NCBI RefSeq assembly: GCF_004208535.1
Contig: NZ_SGIS01000024.1
Span: forward strand, 1-64,000
Source: Sphingomonas populi
GTDB taxonomy: Bacteria > Pseudomonadota > Alphaproteobacteria > Sphingomonadales > Sphingomonadaceae
Length of the DNA stretch: 64,000 nt
Reading direction: 5' to 3'
Shown: positions 16,880 to 25,821 of the stretch, in pieces
Numbering within the stretch: the stretch's first letter is position 1
How the letters are laid out: every line of letters begins with the position of its first letter
Position numbers and translations under genes: made by a program
Notes under the pieces: model-generated
The model's input: only the letters and a program-made list of their open reading frames with translations
Told to the model about the DNA's origin: nothing
Databases searched by the model: none

Positions 16880-17446
16880 TTAGAAGGGAACGTCGTCGTC
16901 GAGATCGTCGGCGAAGCCGCCGCCGCGGTTGCCGCCCGCCGCCGGCGCCGCAGCGCCGCCCGAGCGACCGCCGCCGAAGCTGCTGCCACCGCCGCCGCCG
17001 CTATAGCCGCCGCGTGCGCCGCCGCCGAAATCTTCATTGCCGCCGAAATCGTCACGAACGGCTCCGCCACTGCCACCGCCAGCACCGCCGCCCTGCGGGC
17101 CATCGAGCATGGTCAGCACCGAGTTGAAGCCTTGCAGCACGATTTCGGTCGAATAGCGGTCCTGCCCCTGCGCGTCCTGCCATTTGCGGGTCTGGAGCTG
17201 GCCCTCGATATAGACCTTGCTGCCCTTGCGCAGAAAGCGCTCGGCGACGTTGGCGAGACCTTCGCTGAAGATCGCGACCGAATGCCATTCGGTCTTTTCC
17301 TTGCGCTCGCCGGTGTTGCGGTCCTTCCACGATTCGGACGTGGCGATGCGGAGGTTGACCACCTTGCCGCCGTTCTGAAAGCTTTTGCTTTCGGGATCGC
17401 GGCCGAGATTGCCGACGAGAATGACCTTGTTGACGCTGCCCGCCAT
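16880..17446 (-). CDS. ssb: single-stranded DNA-binding protein
   Basis: A 188-residue SSB that coats single-stranded DNA in replication, recombination and repair. The OB fold covers residues 1-110 ([53 protein letters not shown]). A Gly-rich disordered linker follows, with repeated GGG/FGG tracts, then the acidic tip DDLDDDVPF for partner proteins. Start ATG at 17446 has AGGAAA about 6 nt upstream. It begins only 9 bp after the feoB stop, on the same strand, so it is probably co-transcribed with feoAB, which is unusual for ssb. Confidence 0.96.
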   Translation of the reverse strand: MAGSVNKVILVGNLGRDPESKSFQNGGKVVNLRIATSESWKDRNTGERKEKTEWHSVAIFSEGLANVAERFLRKGSKVYIEGQLQTRKWQDAQGQDRYSTEIVLQGFNSVLTMLDGPQGGGAGGGSGGAVRDDFGGNEDFGGGARGGYSGGGGGSSFGGGRSGGAAAPAAGGNRGGGFADDLDDDVPF

Positions 17447-17455
17447 ATTGATTTC

Positions 17456-19312
17456 CTACAAACCGAAAAATTTTGCGACCCAATAGGTCGCTCCGGCGGC
17501 ACCGTAGGCGAGTGCGAACAAATAGCCAACCATGAAGGCCGGCCATTTCCACCCGTTCGTCTCGCGGCGCGTCACCGCGATGGTGGAAATGCATTGCGGC
17601 GCGAACACGAACCACATCAGAAAGGCGAGCGCAGTCGGCAGGCTCCAGCGTTTGGCGAGCGTCGTGGCGATCTGCGCCTCGCCGCCGTCGCTGCCCGATT
17701 CGTCGATCGCATAGACCGTGCCGAGCGCCGCCACCGCGACCTCGCGCGCGGCCATCGCCGGGATCAGCGCGAGCACGATGTCGCGGTTGAAGCCGATCGG
17801 GCGGAACACTGGCTCAATGCCGTTGGCGATGCGCCCGGCGATCGAATAATTGACCGGCGATACCGGGCTGCCCTCGGGCGGCTTGGGGAAGCTGAGCATC
17901 GCCCACAAAACGATCGTGGTGAAGGCGATCGTCGTGCCGGCGCGCTTGAGGAAGATCGCCGCGCGGCTCCACAAGCCGATCGCGAGATGGTTGAGCTGCG
18001 GAAGCTGATACTTGGGCATCTCCATCATGAAGCCCGACGATGCGCCCTGCGTGACGGTCTTGCGCAGCACCACCGCGACGACGAACGCGCCGACCACGCC
18101 CATGATGTACAGGCCGAGCATCACCAGCCCCTGCAACCCGACGAAGGGCAGCACGCGGACATTGGGGATCATCGCGCCGATGATGAGCGTATAGACGGGG
18201 AGCCGCGCCGAGCAGGTCATCAGCGGTGCGATCAGGATGGTGGTGAGCCGGTCCTTCTCGTCGTCGATCGTGCGCGTCGACATGATGCCGGGCACCGCGC
18301 AGGCGAACGACGACAGCAGCGGGATGAACGCGCGGCCCGAAAGGCCGGCATGCGCCATCAGCCGGTCCATCAGGAAGGCAGCGCGGACCATATAGCCGCT
18401 CGCTTCGAGCAGCAGGATGAAGAAGAACATCACCAGGATCTGCGGCAGGAACTTCACCACCGCGCCGACGCCGGCGATCACGCCGTCGGTGATGAGCGAG
18501 CGCAGCACCGAATCGGGCATCAGGTGCTTGACGACGCCCGAGACCCAATCGAACCCGGCGGCGATCGCGTCGGCGGGGGCCGCGCCGGCCCAGAACACCG
18601 TCTGGAACATCACGAACAGGATCGCGAGCAGCATCAGCACGCCCGAGACCGGGTGCAGCGCGACCGAATCGAGCGCATGGCCCCAGCGGCGCACCGGCGC
18701 TTCGGACACGGTGGCGAGCGCGGCGATCTTCCGCGCGCGGCGTTGGAGGGTGACGATATCCTCTGCTTCCGCCGGCGCCGGCTTCGCGCACGGCGCGCCG
18801 GTCAGCACGCCATCGACCTGCGCGCGCAGCTCATCGAGGCCACGCCGACGCACCGCGACGGTCGGCACCACAGGCACGCCGAGTTCGCGCGACAGCCGCT
18901 CGGGATCCAGCTTCAACCCGTCGCGTTCGGCGAGATCGATCATGTTGAGCGCGACCACCACCGGCAGGCCAAGCGCGATCAATTGCAGCGTGAAGCGCAG
19001 ATGGTTGTCGAGGTTGGAGGCATCGACCACCACCACCAAGGCATCGGGCAGCCGCTCGCCGGCCTGCGTGCCGGCGAGGAAGTCGCGCGTCACCCGCTCG
19101 TCCGGGCTGGAGGGTTCGAGGCTGTAGGCGCCAGGCAGATCGACCAGTTCGACCGGGCGGCCATCGGGCAGCACGAGTCGCCCGGAGTGGCGCTCGACGG
19201 TGACGCCGGGATAATTGCCGACCTTCTGGCGCGCGCCGGTCAACGCGTTGAACAGGGCGCTCTTGCCGGCATTGGGATTGCCGACCAGCGCCACCAGCGG
19301 CGCGGCGTTCAT
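17456..19312 (-). CDS. feoB: ferrous iron transporter B
   Basis: A 618-residue inner-membrane Fe(II) importer with an N-terminal G domain. G motifs are GNPNAGKSALFNALTG (G1, residues 12-27), DLPGAYSL (G3) and NMIDLAE (G4). It has two Gate-type membrane halves: GVLMLLAILFVMFQTVFWAG opens the first, and SFACAVPGIMSTRTI carries the conserved Cys-x-x-Pro-Gly signature. It is shorter than the E. coli protein (about 770) but within the range of alphaproteobacterial FeoB. feoA lies 15 bp upstream and ssb 9 bp downstream. FeoC is not visible. Confidence 0.96.
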   Translation of the reverse strand: MNAAPLVALVGNPNAGKSALFNALTGARQKVGNYPGVTVERHSGRLVLPDGRPVELVDLPGAYSLEPSSPDERVTRDFLAGTQAGERLPDALVVVVDASNLDNHLRFTLQLIALGLPVVVALNMIDLAERDGLKLDPERLSRELGVPVVPTVAVRRRGLDELRAQVDGVLTGAPCAKPAPAEAEDIVTLQRRARKIAALATVSEAPVRRWGHALDSVALHPVSGVLMLLAILFVMFQTVFWAGAAPADAIAAGFDWVSGVVKHLMPDSVLRSLITDGVIAGVGAVVKFLPQILVMFFFILLLEASGYMVRAAFLMDRLMAHAGLSGRAFIPLLSSFACAVPGIMSTRTIDDEKDRLTTILIAPLMTCSARLPVYTLIIGAMIPNVRVLPFVGLQGLVMLGLYIMGVVGAFVVAVVLRKTVTQGASSGFMMEMPKYQLPQLNHLAIGLWSRAAIFLKRAGTTIAFTTIVLWAMLSFPKPPEGSPVSPVNYSIAGRIANGIEPVFRPIGFNRDIVLALIPAMAAREVAVAALGTVYAIDESGSDGGEAQIATTLAKRWSLPTALAFLMWFVFAPQCISTIAVTRRETNGWKWPAFMVGYLFALAYGAAGATYWVAKFFGL

Positions 19313-19327
19313 GTCAGCCGCCCACGA

Positions 19328-19600
19328 TCAGGCGGCGTGCTGCGAAACGCGGATCGCGCCGGCGACGGTGCGGCGCAGCGCCACCGTCATGCGCCCGATC
19401 CGGCACGCGATCGGCCCCTTGCCGATCAGCGAGCGGTGCAGCACCTCGACACCGACGCCCTCGTCGAAGCCGAGTTCGCGCAAGCGCCGCGCCTCCGGCA
19501 CGCTCAGCCGCGCCCAGTCGATCGCCGCGACGGTCGCGGGCTGACGGTTGGGCAGCGATTCAAGGCTGAGGTGCGAGTCCACGCGCGAGAACATGTTCAT
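19328..19600 (-). CDS. feoA: ferrous iron transport protein A
   Basis: A 90-residue SH3-like accessory protein of FeoB. The C-terminal half RRLRELGFDEGVGVEVLHRS, then GPIACRIGRMTVALRRTVAGAIRV, matches FeoA (LxxLGxxxG and the basic-hydrophobic strand pattern). The start is uncertain: ATG at 19600 and ATG at 19594 both lack a clear Shine-Dalgarno, and a GATAAT box lies just upstream, so a leaderless message is possible. It is the first gene of the feoA-feoB-ssb run. Confidence 0.88.
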   Translation of the reverse strand: MNMFSRVDSHLSLESLPNRQPATVAAIDWARLSVPEARRLRELGFDEGVGVEVLHRSLIGKGPIACRIGRMTVALRRTVAGAIRVSQHAA

Positions 19601-19615
19601 TGCGACTGATTATCA
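19601..19615 (-). promoter_or_regulatory. possible Fur box / -10 element upstream of feoA
   Basis: On the minus strand TGATAATCAGTCGCA lies immediately before the feoA ATG. The left half matches the Fur 7-1-7 half site TGATAAT exactly and the right half matches ATTATCA at 4 of 7. GATAAT can also serve as a -10 box placing the start site at or near the ATG. Confidence 0.4.
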
Positions 19616-19670
19616 ATAGAGTGCGGCGAACGCCAGCGTTATCGTGATCGCATATTCGCAGACTCTACCT

Positions 19671-19795
19671 CCGTTCGTGCCGAGCCCTTCGGCTGGCTGG
19701 CAAGCCAGCCGCTCAGGATAAACTTCGGCCCCTGCGGGCCGAAGTCGAGGCACCTGCGCCCGGGGGTGCCCCTCGACTTCGCTCGGGGCGAACGG
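19671..19795. repeat. composite palindromic repeat, family A (full copy 1)
   Basis: A 125-bp element bounded by CCGTTCG and CGAACGG with several nested hairpins (GGCTGGCTGGCAAGCCAGCC; CTTCGGCCCCTGCGGGCCGAAG). Its reverse complement is nearly the same as the element at 36902-37026, differing mainly in the inner loops. Confidence 0.75.
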
Positions 19796-19805
19796 CAGAG
19801 GGGTG

Positions 19806-20468
19806 CTACACCGCCGGATAGCGCAGCCGGCCAATGAAGCGCGACAGGCTCGGCCGGTAGGCGGCGCGGGCGAGCACGCCGGCCTTGGTCTTCTCGAAGC
19901 GCATGATGCCTTCGATCCGCCGCGCGAGGAACGCGCGGGTGTCGGCCCAGCCTTCGCTCTCGTCGTCGAGGAACACGCTCATCGTCGCGGCATAGATCGC
20001 GGCGAGGATCGTGCGCTTGGTGTAGTGATTGTAATCGGTGGCGGTGTCGCCGGCCGCGCGCCAGATTGTATCCGCCGCCGACCAGCCGAGCTTCGCGCCA
20101 GTGGCGAGGTTCTGCGGCATCGCCAGGATCGCGAAGGCGCGGCGCAGCGCCTCGCGGTTGGGCGCGACTATCGCCAGCCGCGCCTCGACCAGCGCGGTGA
20201 TGCGCGTGCGGATCTTCATCGTCGCGATCGTTTCGGGCGGCAGCCGTTCGGCCATGTCGGCGTCGATGCTGCGGAACCACGCCGCGATCATCTCGGTCTG
20301 GCCGGGCAGCGCGAGCAACGCGACGTCCCGGTCGACGCCGGCGCTGTCGGCGGCGGCGTCGCGCGCGGCGGTGCCCCAGCCGTCGAACGCGGCGTTGGCG
20401 GCGATCAGCGGCGCGAGGCCAATCGCGATCTCGTCGAGCGTGGCGTCTTCGGGGATGGTCTGCATCAT
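19806..20468 (-). CDS. COQ9 family ubiquinone biosynthesis protein
   Basis: A 220-residue helical protein of the COQ9 family, a lipid-binding TetR-like fold that supports the hydroxylase steps of ubiquinone synthesis. Matching features are the N-terminal LIAANAAFDGWGTAA, the central IKTRITALVEAR-like helix (MKIRTRITALVEARLAIVAP) and the C-terminal DTATDYNHYTKRTILAAIYAAT with SVFLDDESEGWADTRAFLARR. That last stretch is the conserved COQ9 signature. It overlaps the stop of the upstream DMT transporter by 4 bp (ATGA), so the two are translationally coupled. Confidence 0.9.
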   Translation of the reverse strand: MMQTIPEDATLDEIAIGLAPLIAANAAFDGWGTAARDAAADSAGVDRDVALLALPGQTEMIAAWFRSIDADMAERLPPETIATMKIRTRITALVEARLAIVAPNREALRRAFAILAMPQNLATGAKLGWSAADTIWRAAGDTATDYNHYTKRTILAAIYAATMSVFLDDESEGWADTRAFLARRIEGIMRFEKTKAGVLARAAYRPSLSRFIGRLRYPAV

Positions 20469-21406
20469 AGGTCTCCGCCACTATTCTGGTGCTTGGGCAC
20501 GTCAGACGCAACCGGCGCGCCCCGTTCGCGCACCATCACCAGCGCGACCGCGACGAGCAGCGCGCCGATGATATCCGCCGGGCCGAGCGCCTCGCCATAC
20601 CACAGCCAGCCGACCGTCGCCCCAACGATCGGCTGGACCAGCAATGCGAGGCCGATCACCAGCGGCGAAAAACGGCCGAGCGACAGCATCATCAGGCTCT
20701 GCCCGAGGATCTGGCTGGCGAAGGCGAGGCCGACCAGCGGCCCCCAATGGTGCGGCATCACGCGCTCGTGCAGAGCCAGCGCGAACAGCAGCGTTGGCAG
20801 CACGCTCATCACCGTCGATAGCGCGAGCGCGGGCATCGGCGGCGTCGTCGCGCGCACGCGCGCCATCAGCGCGAGGAACACGGTGTAGAACAGCCCTGCG
20901 AGGATGCAGAGCAGATCGCCGGCCAGGTGGCGTGGGTCGAGCCGGTAGGATTGCCCCATCAGCAGCAGCGCGCCGATAAAGGCGAGCAGCAGCGCCCCCG
21001 CCTGCATCCGCGTCGGCAGCATGCGCGCGGCGATGAAGCCGTAGATCGGGAAGAGGATCGTCGTTGAATTGCCGAACAGCGACGCATTGGCGAGCGTGGT
21101 GCGCAGGATGCCGAGGTGCCAGCTCGCGAGGTCTGCCGCGAAGCAGACCGCGCCGAACCCGGTCATCGCCCACAGCCGCCACGACCATGCCGCCGGCCGC
21201 CAGCCCGAGCGGAGCGACAGCGCGACCAGCACCGGCGTCGCCAGTGCGAGCCGCCAGAAGGCCGCCGCGACCGGCCCGGTATCGGCGAGGCGCACGAACC
21301 ACGGCCCGAATGCGATCGCCACGTTGCCACCCATCAGCGCCGCGAACGCCAGCGCACCGCTGGTTTGCGGTGCAGCAGAAATTCTTGGGAAGGCCGGGCG
21401 ATGCAT
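20465..21406 (-). CDS. DMT/EamA family transporter
   Basis: A 313-residue inner-membrane protein with ten hydrophobic segments forming two EamA repeats (first GPVAAAFWRLALATPVLVAL, second TVMSVLPTLLFALAL). Motifs such as NASLFGNSTTILFPIYGFIAAR at the junction are typical of the drug/metabolite transporter superfamily. The substrate is unknown; relatives export amino acids, nucleobases or other metabolites. It is coupled by 4-bp overlap to the COQ9 gene. The start (MHRPAFPR) has a short N-terminal extension before TM1. Confidence 0.82.
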   Translation of the reverse strand: MHRPAFPRISAAPQTSGALAFAALMGGNVAIAFGPWFVRLADTGPVAAAFWRLALATPVLVALSLRSGWRPAAWSWRLWAMTGFGAVCFAADLASWHLGILRTTLANASLFGNSTTILFPIYGFIAARMLPTRMQAGALLLAFIGALLLMGQSYRLDPRHLAGDLLCILAGLFYTVFLALMARVRATTPPMPALALSTVMSVLPTLLFALALHERVMPHHWGPLVGLAFASQILGQSLMMLSLGRFSPLVIGLALLVQPIVGATVGWLWYGEALGPADIIGALLVAVALVMVRERGAPVASDVPKHQNSGGDL

Positions 21407-21464
21407 GCCGCCCCTTAGCGCCCTATCTCAGTCGCGTCAGGCAACAAAAGGACTGTGCCGCTTC

Positions 21465-22559
21465 ATGACTTCCCTCTTCGACCCCATCGCCCTCGGCGAT
21501 ATCCAGGCTCCCAACCGTGTGCTGATGGCGCCGCTGACGCGCGGCCGCGCGACGCGCGAGCATGTCCCGACCGAGATCATGATCGAATATTACCGCCAGC
21601 GCGCGAGCGCGGGGCTCATCATCACCGAGGCGACCGGCATCTCGCAGCAGGGCCTGGGCTGGCCGTACGCGCCCGGTTTGTGGAGCGACGAGCAGGTCGC
21701 GGCCTGGCAGCCCGTCACCGCCGCCGTCCACGAGGCGGGTGGCCGCATCGTCGCGCAGCTCTGGCACATGGGCCGGCAGGTGCATTCGTCGGTGACCGGC
21801 GAGCAGCCGGTGTCGTCTTCCGCGACCGCGACGGCGGGCGACGCGCATACCTATGAAGGCAAGAAGCCGTTCGAAACGGCGCGGCCGCTACGCACCGACG
21901 AGATTCCCGGCATCCTCGACGATTACGAGCGCGCCACCCGCAATGCGCTCGCCGCCGGGTTCGACGGGGTGCAGATCCACGCCGCCAATGGCTATCTGAT
22001 CGATCAGTTCCTGCGCGACAACGCCAATGTCCGCGACGACATGTACGGCGGCTCGATCGAGAACCGCACGCGGCTGCTGCGCGAAGTGACCGAGCGCGTC
22101 ATCGCGGTGGCGGGCGCGGGGCGGACATCGGTGCGGCTGTCGCCCAACGGCGACTCGCAGGGCGTCGACGACAGCAATCCCGAGGCTTTGTTCACCTATG
22201 CCGCCAAGCTGCTGTCCGATCTCGGCATCGGCTTTCTCGAACTGCGCGAACCCGGCCCCGACGGCACCTTCGGCAAGACCGACGTTCCCAAGCTGTCGCC
22301 GGCGATCCGCAAGGTGTTCGCGCGTCCGCTGGTCGTCAATTCGGACTATGACACCGCCGAGGCGGCGCAGGCGGTGATCGATTCGGGCGTGGCCGATGCG
22401 GTGGCGTTCGGTCGTACCTTCCTCGCCAATCCCGATCTGCCCGAACGGCTGAAAATCGGCGCGCCGCTCAACACCTCCGACATGGCGACGTGGTACAGCC
22501 AGGGCGAGGCCGGCTATACCGACTATCCGGCGCTTGAGCAGGAAACCGTCGCGGCCTGA
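21465..22559 (+). CDS. Old Yellow Enzyme family alkene reductase
   Basis: A 364-residue FMN-dependent NAD(P)H oxidoreductase that reduces activated C=C bonds or nitro groups. The TIM barrel starts LFDPIALGDIQAPNRVLMAPLTRGRA. QLWHMGRQVH carries FMN contacts, and VQIHAANGYLIDQFLRD contains the His-x-x-Asn substrate pair (HAAN). The DDMYGGSIENRTR and AFGRTFLANPDLPERL motifs complete the NemA/morphinone reductase-like signature. The frame is open to 21069, but homology and MTSLFDPIAL fix the ATG at 21465. It is transcribed divergently from the DMT gene, 58 bp away. The physiological substrate is unknown. Confidence 0.92.
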   Translation: MTSLFDPIALGDIQAPNRVLMAPLTRGRATREHVPTEIMIEYYRQRASAGLIITEATGISQQGLGWPYAPGLWSDEQVAAWQPVTAAVHEAGGRIVAQLWHMGRQVHSSVTGEQPVSSSATATAGDAHTYEGKKPFETARPLRTDEIPGILDDYERATRNALAAGFDGVQIHAANGYLIDQFLRDNANVRDDMYGGSIENRTRLLREVTERVIAVAGAGRTSVRLSPNGDSQGVDDSNPEALFTYAAKLLSDLGIGFLELREPGPDGTFGKTDVPKLSPAIRKVFARPLVVNSDYDTAEAAQAVIDSGVADAVAFGRTFLANPDLPERLKIGAPLNTSDMATWYSQGEAGYTDYPALEQETVAA

Positions 22560-22579
22560 GCGCGAACGCCCAAACACGC

Positions 22580-22666
22580 CGTCACTCCAGCGTACGCTGG
22601 AGTCTCTGCGGGGGCGGGCGTTCCGCTTCCCCACCGGGAAACCCCAGCTTGCGCTGGGGGGACGGG
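22580..22666. repeat. pair of short palindromes, family B
   Basis: CGTCACTCCAGCGTACGCTGG and, inverted, ACCCCAGCTTGCGCTGGGG bracket about 35 bp between the OYE gene and ribH. The same palindrome type recurs at 39559-39637 and, in another sequence variant, at 57330 and 57699. Confidence 0.65.
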
Positions 22667-22673
22667 GGTTAGG

Positions 22674-23093
22674 TCAGGCGAAGCGCTCGCGCAGCGCGAG
22701 CATGGCGAGCGCGGCCTTGGCCGCCTCGCCGCCCTTGTCCTTTTCGGTCGGCTTGGCGCGGGTGAGCGCCTGCGCCTCGTCTTCGGTGGTGAGGATGCCG
22801 TTGCCGATCGCGAGGCCGTCCATCGACAGCGCCATCAGCCCGCGTGCGCTCTCGCCCGCGACGATCTCGAAATGATAGGTCTCGCCGCGGATCACCACGC
22901 CGATCGCGACATAGGCGTCGTAACGGCCGCTTTCCGCCGCAAGGCCGATCGCGCCCGGCAGTTCGAGCGCGCCGGGGACGGTAATCGTCTCATGGCTGTG
23001 CCCGGCCTGCTCGATCGCGGCGCGCGCGCCTTCGAGCAGCATGTCGTTGAGATGCGTGTAGAAGCGCGCTTCGACGATCAGAACCCGCGCCAT
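22674..23093 (-). CDS. ribH: 6,7-dimethyl-8-ribityllumazine synthase
   Basis: A 139-residue lumazine synthase, the penultimate riboflavin step, condensing the ribityl-aminouracil from RibD with the butanone phosphate from RibB. Visible motifs are [66 protein letters not shown] (His general base in TYHF) and [14 protein letters not shown]. It follows ribBX with a 1-bp overlap on the same strand. Normal length for the family. Confidence 0.95.
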   Translation of the reverse strand: MARVLIVEARFYTHLNDMLLEGARAAIEQAGHSHETITVPGALELPGAIGLAAESGRYDAYVAIGVVIRGETYHFEIVAGESARGLMALSMDGLAIGNGILTTEDEAQALTRAKPTEKDKGGEAAKAALAMLALRERFA

Positions 23094-24256
23094 CAGGCGT
23101 CTCCCTCGACGACGCGTTCGATTTCGCGTTCGCCGACGATCGACAGGCCATAGCCTTCGAGCGCGACGAGCGTGTGGCGGGTGTTGGTGAGCAACACCAT
23201 GTCATGCACACCCAGTTCGGCGAGCACCTGCGCGCCGATGCCATAGTCGCGCAATTCCTCGGATTCGCTTTCGAACGCGCCGGTCTTGTGGACTTCCATC
23301 TGGCGGGACGCGAAATTCCGCATCGGCCGGTTGATGATGACGACGACGCCGCTGCCTTGCTCGGAGATCATCTTCATCGCGCCGGCGAGCAGCCCTTCGC
23401 GGCTCGAACGCTCGCCGAAGGTATCGGCGAACAGCGACAGCGTGTGCATGCGAACCAGCGTCGGCTTGGTCGGATCGATACTGCCCTTGACGAGCGCCAT
23501 CGTCTCCGTACCGACCGCCTTGTTGAAGAAGCTGATCGCGGTCCAGTCTCCACCCCAGCGGCTGCTGAAGCGCATTTCGGTGCGGCGTTCGAGAAGATGG
23601 TCGTGGCGGCGGCGATAGGCGATGAGATCGCGGATCGTGCCGATCTTGAGGTTGTGGCGCTGCGCAAAGGCGACGAGATCGTCGAGCCGCGCCATCGTGC
23701 CGTCGTCGTTCATCACCTCGCAGATCACGCCCGACGGATTGAGCCCGGCGAGCCGCGAAACATCGACCGCAGCCTCGGTGTGGCCGGCGCGGATCAACAC
23801 GCCGCCGTTCTTGGCGACGAGCGGAAAGACGTGGCCGGGGCTGACGATATCCTCGCGGCCGCGGCTGCCATCGATCGCGACCGCGACGGTGCGCGCGCGG
23901 TCGGCAGCGGAGATGCCGGTGGTGACGCCCTCTTTCGCCTCGATCGAGATGGTGAAGGCGGTCTCGTGGCGGGTGCCGTTGTTGCGGCTCATCAGGTCCA
24001 GCCCGAGCTGGTCGACTCGCTCCTTGGCGAGTGCGAGGCAGATCAGCCCGCGCCCGTGAGTCGCCATGAAGTTGATCGCGTCAGGAGTCGCCATCTGCGC
24101 GGGGATGATGAGATCACCCTCATTCTCGCGGTCCTCGTCGTCGACGAGGATGTACATGCGGCCGTTGCGCGCCTCATCGATGATCTCCTCAGGCGAGGAG
24201 AGGAAGCCGTGACGAAGCCGGTGAAGGTCGCCCGAGCGGGGTTCAGCGTTTTGCAC
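23093..24256 (-). CDS. ribB: 3,4-dihydroxy-2-butanone-4-phosphate synthase fused to a degenerate GTP cyclohydrolase II domain (RibBX type)
   Basis: A 387-residue fusion. The N-terminal RibB domain (about 15-215) is intact: [47 protein letters not shown] in two parts, [10 protein letters not shown] and [16 protein letters not shown]. The C-terminal domain follows the RibA fold ([16 protein letters not shown]) but lacks the three zinc cysteines (CLTGD...RCDCG) of GTP cyclohydrolase II. It is therefore probably inactive for that step. The frame is open to 24295; I prefer GTG at 24256, which has GGAAGA about 5 nt upstream and overlaps ribE by 14 nt. A true RibA must lie elsewhere. Confidence 0.88.
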   Translation of the reverse strand: MQNAEPRSGDLHRLRHGFLSSPEEIIDEARNGRMYILVDDEDRENEGDLIIPAQMATPDAINFMATHGRGLICLALAKERVDQLGLDLMSRNNGTRHETAFTISIEAKEGVTTGISAADRARTVAVAIDGSRGREDIVSPGHVFPLVAKNGGVLIRAGHTEAAVDVSRLAGLNPSGVICEVMNDDGTMARLDDLVAFAQRHNLKIGTIRDLIAYRRRHDHLLERRTEMRFSSRWGGDWTAISFFNKAVGTETMALVKGSIDPTKPTLVRMHTLSLFADTFGERSSREGLLAGAMKMISEQGSGVVVIINRPMRNFASRQMEVHKTGAFESESEELRDYGIGAQVLAELGVHDMVLLTNTRHTLVALEGYGLSIVGEREIERVVEGDA

Positions 24257-24851
24257 GATAGTCTTCCATCCGTTGGAGGTAGCGGGCGAGCACATCGATC
24301 TCGATGTTCATCGTGTCGCCCGGATTTGCCGCGCCGATCGCGGTGACGTCCGCAGTATGCGGGATGATGTTGACGCCGACGCGGACACCTTCTGGTGTGT
24401 CCTCGACGCTGTTGACGGTCAGCGAGATGCCGTCGAGCGTGATCGACCCCTTCTCGGCCATGTATGGCGCGATCTCCGGCCCGGCGAGGATGGTGATCCG
24501 TTTCGAGCCGCCTTCGTCATGGAGATCGACGATCGTGCCGGTGCCATCGACATGGCCGGTGACGATATGCCCGCCGAGTTCGTCACCGAGCTTCAGCGCG
24601 CGTTCGAGGTTGAGGCGGCGCCCTTCGGTCCATTGGCCCTGCGCGGTGCGCGACAGCGTTTCGCCCGACACATCGACCGCGAACCAGCCCGGCGCCTTGT
24701 CGACCACCGTGAGGCATACGCCCGAGCAGGAGATCGACGCGCCCAGATCGATGCCGGCGGTATCGTAGGACGTGGTGACGCGGACGCGCGTGTCGCCGCG
24801 CGGTTCGACGGCCGCGATTGTGCCGACATCGGTGATGATTCCGGTGAACAT
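24243..24851 (-). CDS. ribE: riboflavin synthase, alpha subunit type
   Basis: A 202-residue two-barrel riboflavin synthase dismutating lumazine to riboflavin. MFTGIITDVGTI is the hallmark N-terminus. Each half carries a lumazine-binding motif: SISCSGVCLTVVDKAPGWFAVDVS in the first and GSITLDGISLTVNSVED in the second, with GGHIVTGHVDGTG between. It begins inside the ribD stop (TAATG) and its end overlaps the ribBX start, so the cluster is tightly coupled. Confidence 0.95.
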   Translation of the reverse strand: MFTGIITDVGTIAAVEPRGDTRVRVTTSYDTAGIDLGASISCSGVCLTVVDKAPGWFAVDVSGETLSRTAQGQWTEGRRLNLERALKLGDELGGHIVTGHVDGTGTIVDLHDEGGSKRITILAGPEIAPYMAEKGSITLDGISLTVNSVEDTPEGVRVGVNIIPHTADVTAIGAANPGDTMNIEIDVLARYLQRMEDYRAKR

Positions 24852-25819
24852 TAGTCTCTCCCCGTGCGCTCGTAGACCTCGAGCCGGTCGCTGCCAAGTT
24901 GCCGCGCGTCAACCCTCGTCCAGCGGGCATGTGCCTGCGCGAGATCGCCGAGGCCGATATCCGGCAGCGTGCGGCCGCCGCCGATCACGATCGGCGCGCG
25001 GTACAGCAACAGCCGATCGACCAGATCTTCGGTGAGGAAGGCGGCTGCGGTCGCCGCGCCGCCTTCCACCAGCAGCGTATCGACTCCGGCGAGAGTCGCG
25101 ATCGCGGCAGGGGTGGCGAGCGTCGTCCAGCCGGGTTCGGGTGTGGCGGACAGCAGGATGCGGGCCGGCGCGCGCCGTTCGAGACCGGCGAGGCGCACGT
25201 CGAGTCGCGGCTGGTCGGCCTCGAACGTGCCGCGCCCGACCAGGATCGCATCATGCCGGGCGCGTTCGAGATGGGCGTGCGCGCGCGCCTCCGCGCCGGT
25301 GATCCATTGGCTGCGACCGTCGCCCATCGCCGCCGCGCCATCGAGCGACAGCGCGAGCTTGAGCGTGACGTGGGGGCGGCCGAAACGCTGGCGGGCAAGG
25401 AAACCTGCCATGCTGCGCCGCGCCTCAGCCGCGCCGACCCCATTGGTGACGGCGATCCCCGCCGCCGCCAACCGCGCGATGCCGTCGCCGTCGGTGCGCG
25501 GATCGGGATCGCGGAGCGCGACCACCACGCGCGCGACGCCGCCTGCGACGAGCAGATCGGCGCAGGCGGGTCCGCGCGGCGAGACGTGCGCGCAGGGTTC
25601 CAGCGTGACGTAGCAGGTCGCGCCACGCGCGGCGTCGCCGGCCTGAGCGAGCGCCATCGCCTCGGCATGCGGACGCCCGCCCGGTTGAGTCCAGCCGCGC
25701 CCGAGGACACGGCCGTCCTGCACGATGACGCAGCCGACATTGGGGTTGGGCGTCGATCGCCCCCGCGCGCGTTCGGCGAGCGACACTGCCGCCGCCATCC
25801 AGCGCGCGTCTTCCGTCAC
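24851..25819 (-). CDS. ribD: bifunctional pyrimidine deaminase/reductase
   Basis: A 322-residue enzyme for the second and third riboflavin steps. The N-terminal deaminase has Zn motifs HAEAMALAQAGD (HAE) and YVTLEPCAHVSPRGPACADLL (PCxHxGxxxxC variant). NPNVGCVIVQDG precedes them. The C-terminal reductase shows RFGRPHVTLKLALSLDGAAA, DAILVGRGTFEADQPRLDVR and LLVEGGAATAAAFL. The long in-frame ORF to 26251 is not credible. GTG at 25819 (VTEDARWMAAAVSL) lies 2 nt past the preceding stop and gives the usual N-terminus; ATG at 25798 is the alternative. Confidence 0.92.
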   Translation of the reverse strand: MTEDARWMAAAVSLAERARGRSTPNPNVGCVIVQDGRVLGRGWTQPGGRPHAEAMALAQAGDAARGATCYVTLEPCAHVSPRGPACADLLVAGGVARVVVALRDPDPRTDGDGIARLAAAGIAVTNGVGAAEARRSMAGFLARQRFGRPHVTLKLALSLDGAAAMGDGRSQWITGAEARAHAHLERARHDAILVGRGTFEADQPRLDVRLAGLERRAPARILLSATPEPGWTTLATPAAIATLAGVDTLLVEGGAATAAAFLTEDLVDRLLLYRAPIVIGGGRTLPDIGLGDLAQAHARWTRVDARQLGSDRLEVYERTGRD

Positions 25820-25821
25820 GA

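Noticed and set aside
17132-19609. 825-codon plus-strand ORF opposite ssb, feoB and feoA
   Set aside because: Antisense shadow of high-GC genes; low-complexity His/Arg/Asp composition.
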